This document shows, piece after piece, positions 12,830 through 64,000 of a stretch of DNA of 64,000 nt. Position 1 is the stretch's first letter; each line of letters begins with the position of its first letter. The stretch comes from Hermodice carunculata (lineage: Eukaryota > Annelida > Polychaeta > Eunicida > Amphinomidae), in contig OZ026630.1 in assembly GCA_964020975.1 (NCBI GenBank), positions 66,858,477-66,922,476 on the forward strand, read 5' to 3'. The notes under the pieces are model-generated. The model did not search any database and was not told the DNA's origin. It saw only the letters and a program-made list of their open reading frames with translations. Both the position numbers and the translations under genes were made by a program.

Positions 12830-12930
12830 TTTATTTTTTTATTTTTTATTTTTTTTTTTTTTGGTTTTTCTTTTTTTTGGGGGGGGGGGGTTTTTTTTGT
12901 TTTGTTTTGTTTTTTGTTTTGTTTTTTAAT
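12830..12930. repeat. T/G homopolymer low-complexity tract
   Basis: Long T runs surround a run of about 10 G near 12880, followed by TTTTG-type units. Open frames here (runs of Phe and Gly) are an artefact of composition. Confidence 0.95.
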
Positions 12931-13099
12931 TTGTATTGTTTATTTGTGTGTGTTTTGTGCTAGCTTAGCCGACGTGCTGTTATGATATGGTGCAATCATT
13001 GAGTATGTCCTATCTCCTGAACCAGGAACCAGTGCTTGTATATGCAGAATATGTAGATTGTACAATGTATATCATTGAACTGTTTAATACATTGAGTGA

Positions 13100-13114
13100 C
13101 TGCAAGAGGGCAGC
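13100..13114 (+). promoter_or_regulatory. CTCF-like motif, weak candidate
   Basis: CTGCAAGAGGGCAGC matches the AGRGGGCAGC core of the CTCF consensus known from bilaterians. It lies about 510 bp upstream of the BSDC1 start codon. One motif match without binding data is weak evidence. Confidence 0.25.
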
Positions 13115-13289
13115 ACCTAGATGTGGCCCCTTGCCACTCCAGCTGTTGCCCCAAGAAGGCAGAATAAGCTAATAAAGGCGAGATATCTATTTCAAGGACC
13201 ACCCTGTGGTCTACGATTACAGGCCATAGGACAATCCCCAGAGGACTCGGATATCTGTATACTAACTATGAGCAGCTTGTTATGGAAAT

Positions 13290-13625
13290 ATTTTTTTCCT
13301 GCACAGGTGAATAAATAGATCTTTTATTTGTCATCTGTGACTGTTCTATGTGGCCATCAGCCTGGAAGCTTCTCCTGTCTGTCGTTTGATGGCGCTATGA
13401 TCTAATAGTCTTCTTTTTTTTTTTTTTTAATCAGCCATTAAAAGTAACATTGATAGTCATTTATTACTCTTCTACGTTGACAAACTGAATGCAAAAAATA
13501 ATTTATTTATTTATTTATTTAAATATATTTGATTGTACATACCCGTCATAACCTGCGTAAAATAGAGGAAATTGACATAAATGCATTTCGAGGGTTCCAG
13601 CCTATCTGACGGAACCAAAACAAAG
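13290..13625 (+). promoter_or_regulatory. BSDC1 proximal upstream region, TATA-less
   Basis: This is the sequence just before the start codon. I see no convincing TATA box at a plausible spacing and no CpG-dense island. It includes a T run near 13410-13428 and an (ATTT)n tract near 13502-13522. The start codon has a good context (A at -3, G at +4). The start site cannot be fixed from sequence. Confidence 0.4.
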
Positions 13626-61752
<48,127 letters not shown>

Positions 61753-62500
61753 GAGATGATGCTAAACTGATGACAAACAAATTTTAATGACCAGGCTTAA
61801 ATTCACTTACACTACAAAAATCACCATGAAAGACTGCCTTCTCTTGTCACCAGAGGTATCCAGTGTGATGTTCTTTGGTTCATGACAACAGTTGGTTTGC
61901 GTTCAAGACAATGGAATGGGAACAATGCACTATTTATATACCTGGTGCAGAACACTACATGAGAGCCATTCCCAAGAACAGAATATATAATGCAAAATAA
62001 CATATATATATATATATTCTAATGCCGTGCATTTTCAGGTTGAATAGCTTCCAGAAATTAGGACGGGATGGAATGGGTTTTTTTTACCAAGTTCACACGT
62101 AAAACTGTATGACAGCTGGATATTATATTCTTTATTTTAGTTCCAAATTTCATTTGTTTATTAACATAGTGAATGTTTACAACTTACTAAAAAAATATCT
62201 GGACAGAAGGTGGACAGGTGGACAGGTTTATTCCACATGTACATAATGTATATAGGCCTACAGTATATATATACATTCATGAACTCTGGAAGGTATGAAA
62301 CAAAATATGTCTGCTACATGTAGTAGTCAAGCAGATGAAACGGGACTCCAACCACCCACTGCTTCTGGTAACTTGATAATAGTGTGAGTAAAATGCCCTG
62401 TTTACATATGACTCATACAGGACATGATATTTTTGTTAGAGGATAACTGCAGGAAAGATGTAAGGTGAAGAGAAAATAAAAGATACCATAAATGATCAGG
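61753..62500 (+). other. BSDC1 3' UTR, inferred
   Basis: This runs from the stop codon to just past the first canonical polyadenylation signal. It contains a short TA-repeat at about 62002-62017. No further coding frame is convincing. Confidence 0.5.
62475..62480 (+). terminator. candidate BSDC1 polyadenylation signal
   Basis: This AATAAA is the first after the stop codon (about 720 nt downstream). GT-rich sequence (TTGGTGCCTTTTGT) follows about 30 nt later. Later AATAAA words at 62718 and 62767 are alternatives. Confidence 0.5.
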
Positions 62501-62819
62501 TAGTTAAACTTGGTGCCTTTTGTATTACTGGATCTTACTCCTTTGGCATGGTTATTTTTTTAGGGTTTTGTGTTGGCTTTAGACTCAGCAGGGGATGTGA
62601 TCATCTTCCTGTTCAGACAAAGAGATGTAATTTCATACCGACAGCTCCTTGGATAAGCAAATTCTTTTTTCTTCAAATTAATACACACAAAATCAGATAT
62701 AATTTTTAAAAAAATACAATAAAAGGGTACACAAAAAATCATAGCCTTGTCCTACTACCCCACACTAATAAAGACATGTACAACATCAACATACAATAAA
62801 ATAATATCTGCAAATTAGT

Positions 62820-63040
62820 AGGTATCTTTTTCAGGCTAGATCTGAAGACCAAGAAATTTGGTTTTGTGATGTTTAAAGCCAGTTTATTTACTTTGAACTA
62901 ATTGACAAAATTATCCATGTCCATTTCAGCTAGGTTATCAATATTTTTTTGACTATCTATATATACAGATGCACGTTATTGAGGTGTCATCTGCAAATGA
63001 ACATGCCGTGCCATATGGTAAGCAGTCATTAACAACTGGG
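62820..63040 (-). mobile_element. degraded LINE reverse transcriptase fragment, antisense
   Basis: The minus strand encodes SFADDTSITC (near 62960-62990). It continues, with a few stops, through a QKNIDNLAEMD stretch and FKVNKLALNI to FLVFRSSLKK near 62840. This is the YADD-to-thumb segment common in CR1/Jockey-type LINEs. Little else of the element is recognisable. Confidence 0.7.
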
Positions 63041-64000
63041 AGAGCACTGTATCTGAGAATCAGCACATCTAGTTATTTATTGCCAGATAGTTGCATGTTT
63101 TCATCTCCTTCGCTGGCATTGGAGAAACACAGTACAATGTGCCTGGCATGCAAAATGGACATGCACAGCTGACAATCTGAAACTATCAATCCTGTTTCAC
63201 CAATGAACAGCTTAGTTTACAAACCCAACATAACCATCAAATACTACAATAACAGACAGTGCATGGTTACACTTTCAATTACTTGGGTGATAGTTTCAAT
63301 TTGATATTCTGACTACTTTATGATGCTTTGTGTTTTAAATAACTGTGGTCAGGTACAAATAGTGTTTCTATACACATATATCTAGAGAGAGAGAGGAAGA
63401 TCTGGCCTTAAATGGGGCTACGGGTCTGCTGGAACTTTCCAAGTTAACTTCAGTTTTAAAACAAGTGGATGTAAATATGTCGGTATTGGAGGAGCTAAGC
63501 AGTTTTGTTTTTGGTGCATATTTAGTTGTATATCCTTTACTGGTTCACATATTGTATAATTCATGGGTACACTGTACCCAGTTAGGGTTAATGTGGAAAC
63601 TAATGGAGTTATTAAAATATATTCAGATAGGGGAATGCCTAGCAGCCATGCATGCTCTGTAACTGGTTCTTATAGCAAATCCAGCAGCTTTCAAAGGTCC
63701 TGTGCCAAGGGGGATTGATGACTAGGTTGTCAAGACAAGGGGTGTACATAATGTTCCAAGTTTTCCTGATTCCCCTTGGAAGTTGTTCTCTTCAAAATTA
63801 TACTGATGTGTACATGGCATTCAAAAACTTGCATGTATATGTAGCTGTTCATTTTGAACACTGTGCAACCAATGATTTAAAGGTAACATTTGTCAGGATA
63901 AGCGACTTTATATGATCACTGTATATTACAGTGAAGGCCACAAGCAGAATGACCAGACAAATTGGGTACAGTATTGTCAGTAATATAAAACCAGAGGATA
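63041..64000. other. intergenic, no gene recognised
   Basis: Short open frames on + (60-67 codons) have no recognisable family features. No splice-flanked conserved exon was identified up to the window edge. Confidence 0.4.

Noticed and set aside
12744-12929. Phe-rich small membrane-like protein
   Set aside because: This is a translation of T/G homopolymers; no start context, homology or conservation is seen.

Overview
This window is animal nuclear DNA from what looks like a marine invertebrate. It is intron-rich and AT-rich, with vertebrate-like splice signals, many degraded non-LTR retrotransposons, a tyrosine-recombinase (DIRS-type) retroelement fossil, and many short-inverted-repeat elements with tandem-repeat cores of the kind common in molluscs, echinoderms, hemichordates and amphioxus. 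I cannot assign the species or even settle between deuterostome and mollusc from sequence alone.

The only host gene I can support is BSDC1 (BSD domain-containing protein 1). It runs on the + strand from 13626 to 61752 in nine coding exons, and all splice phases agree. The predicted protein has 515 residues: a short Trp-rich N-terminus, a helical N-terminal region, a BSD domain split by intron 5, a long acidic Ser/Thr/Glu-rich linker in exon 7, and the conserved acidic C-terminus ending in Trp-Glu-Asn-Trp-Asp. About 1.5 kb of coding sequence is spread over 48 kb, because the introns (up to 20.8 kb) are filled with mobile DNA.

Layout. 1-6.6 kb: intergenic sequence with a perfect hairpin, a dispersed repeat pair, small tandem repeats and a LINE tip. 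6.6-12.5 kb: two LINEs in a row (one APE-type with an antisense insert, one 5'-truncated and only lightly damaged). 12.5-13.6 kb: BSDC1 upstream region, with a YY1-like motif over the start codon. 13.6-25.4 kb: exons 1-5. 25.4-46.2 kb: intron 5, holding the DIRS fossil (with a 1,188-bp inverted-repeat transposon inside it) and an 8,040-bp transposon of the same inverted-repeat family (with a 3.3-kb higher-order tandem-repeat element inside it). 46.2-61.8 kb: exons 6-9 separated by tandem repeats, two LINE fragments, an 84-unit CT tract and many copies of a terminal-hairpin repeat family. 61.8-64 kb: 3' UTR and an antisense LINE remnant.

The most interesting material is repeat biology. Two transposons of very different length share one terminal sequence and a TA target duplication, but carry unrelated subterminal repeat motifs. 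For both, a related unoccupied site is visible elsewhere in the window. Several repeat families also carry the same imperfect palindrome (TGACCTTGA ... TCAAGGTCA), including one copy where both arms have changed together. No tRNA, rRNA, CRISPR array or prokaryotic-type operon was seen.
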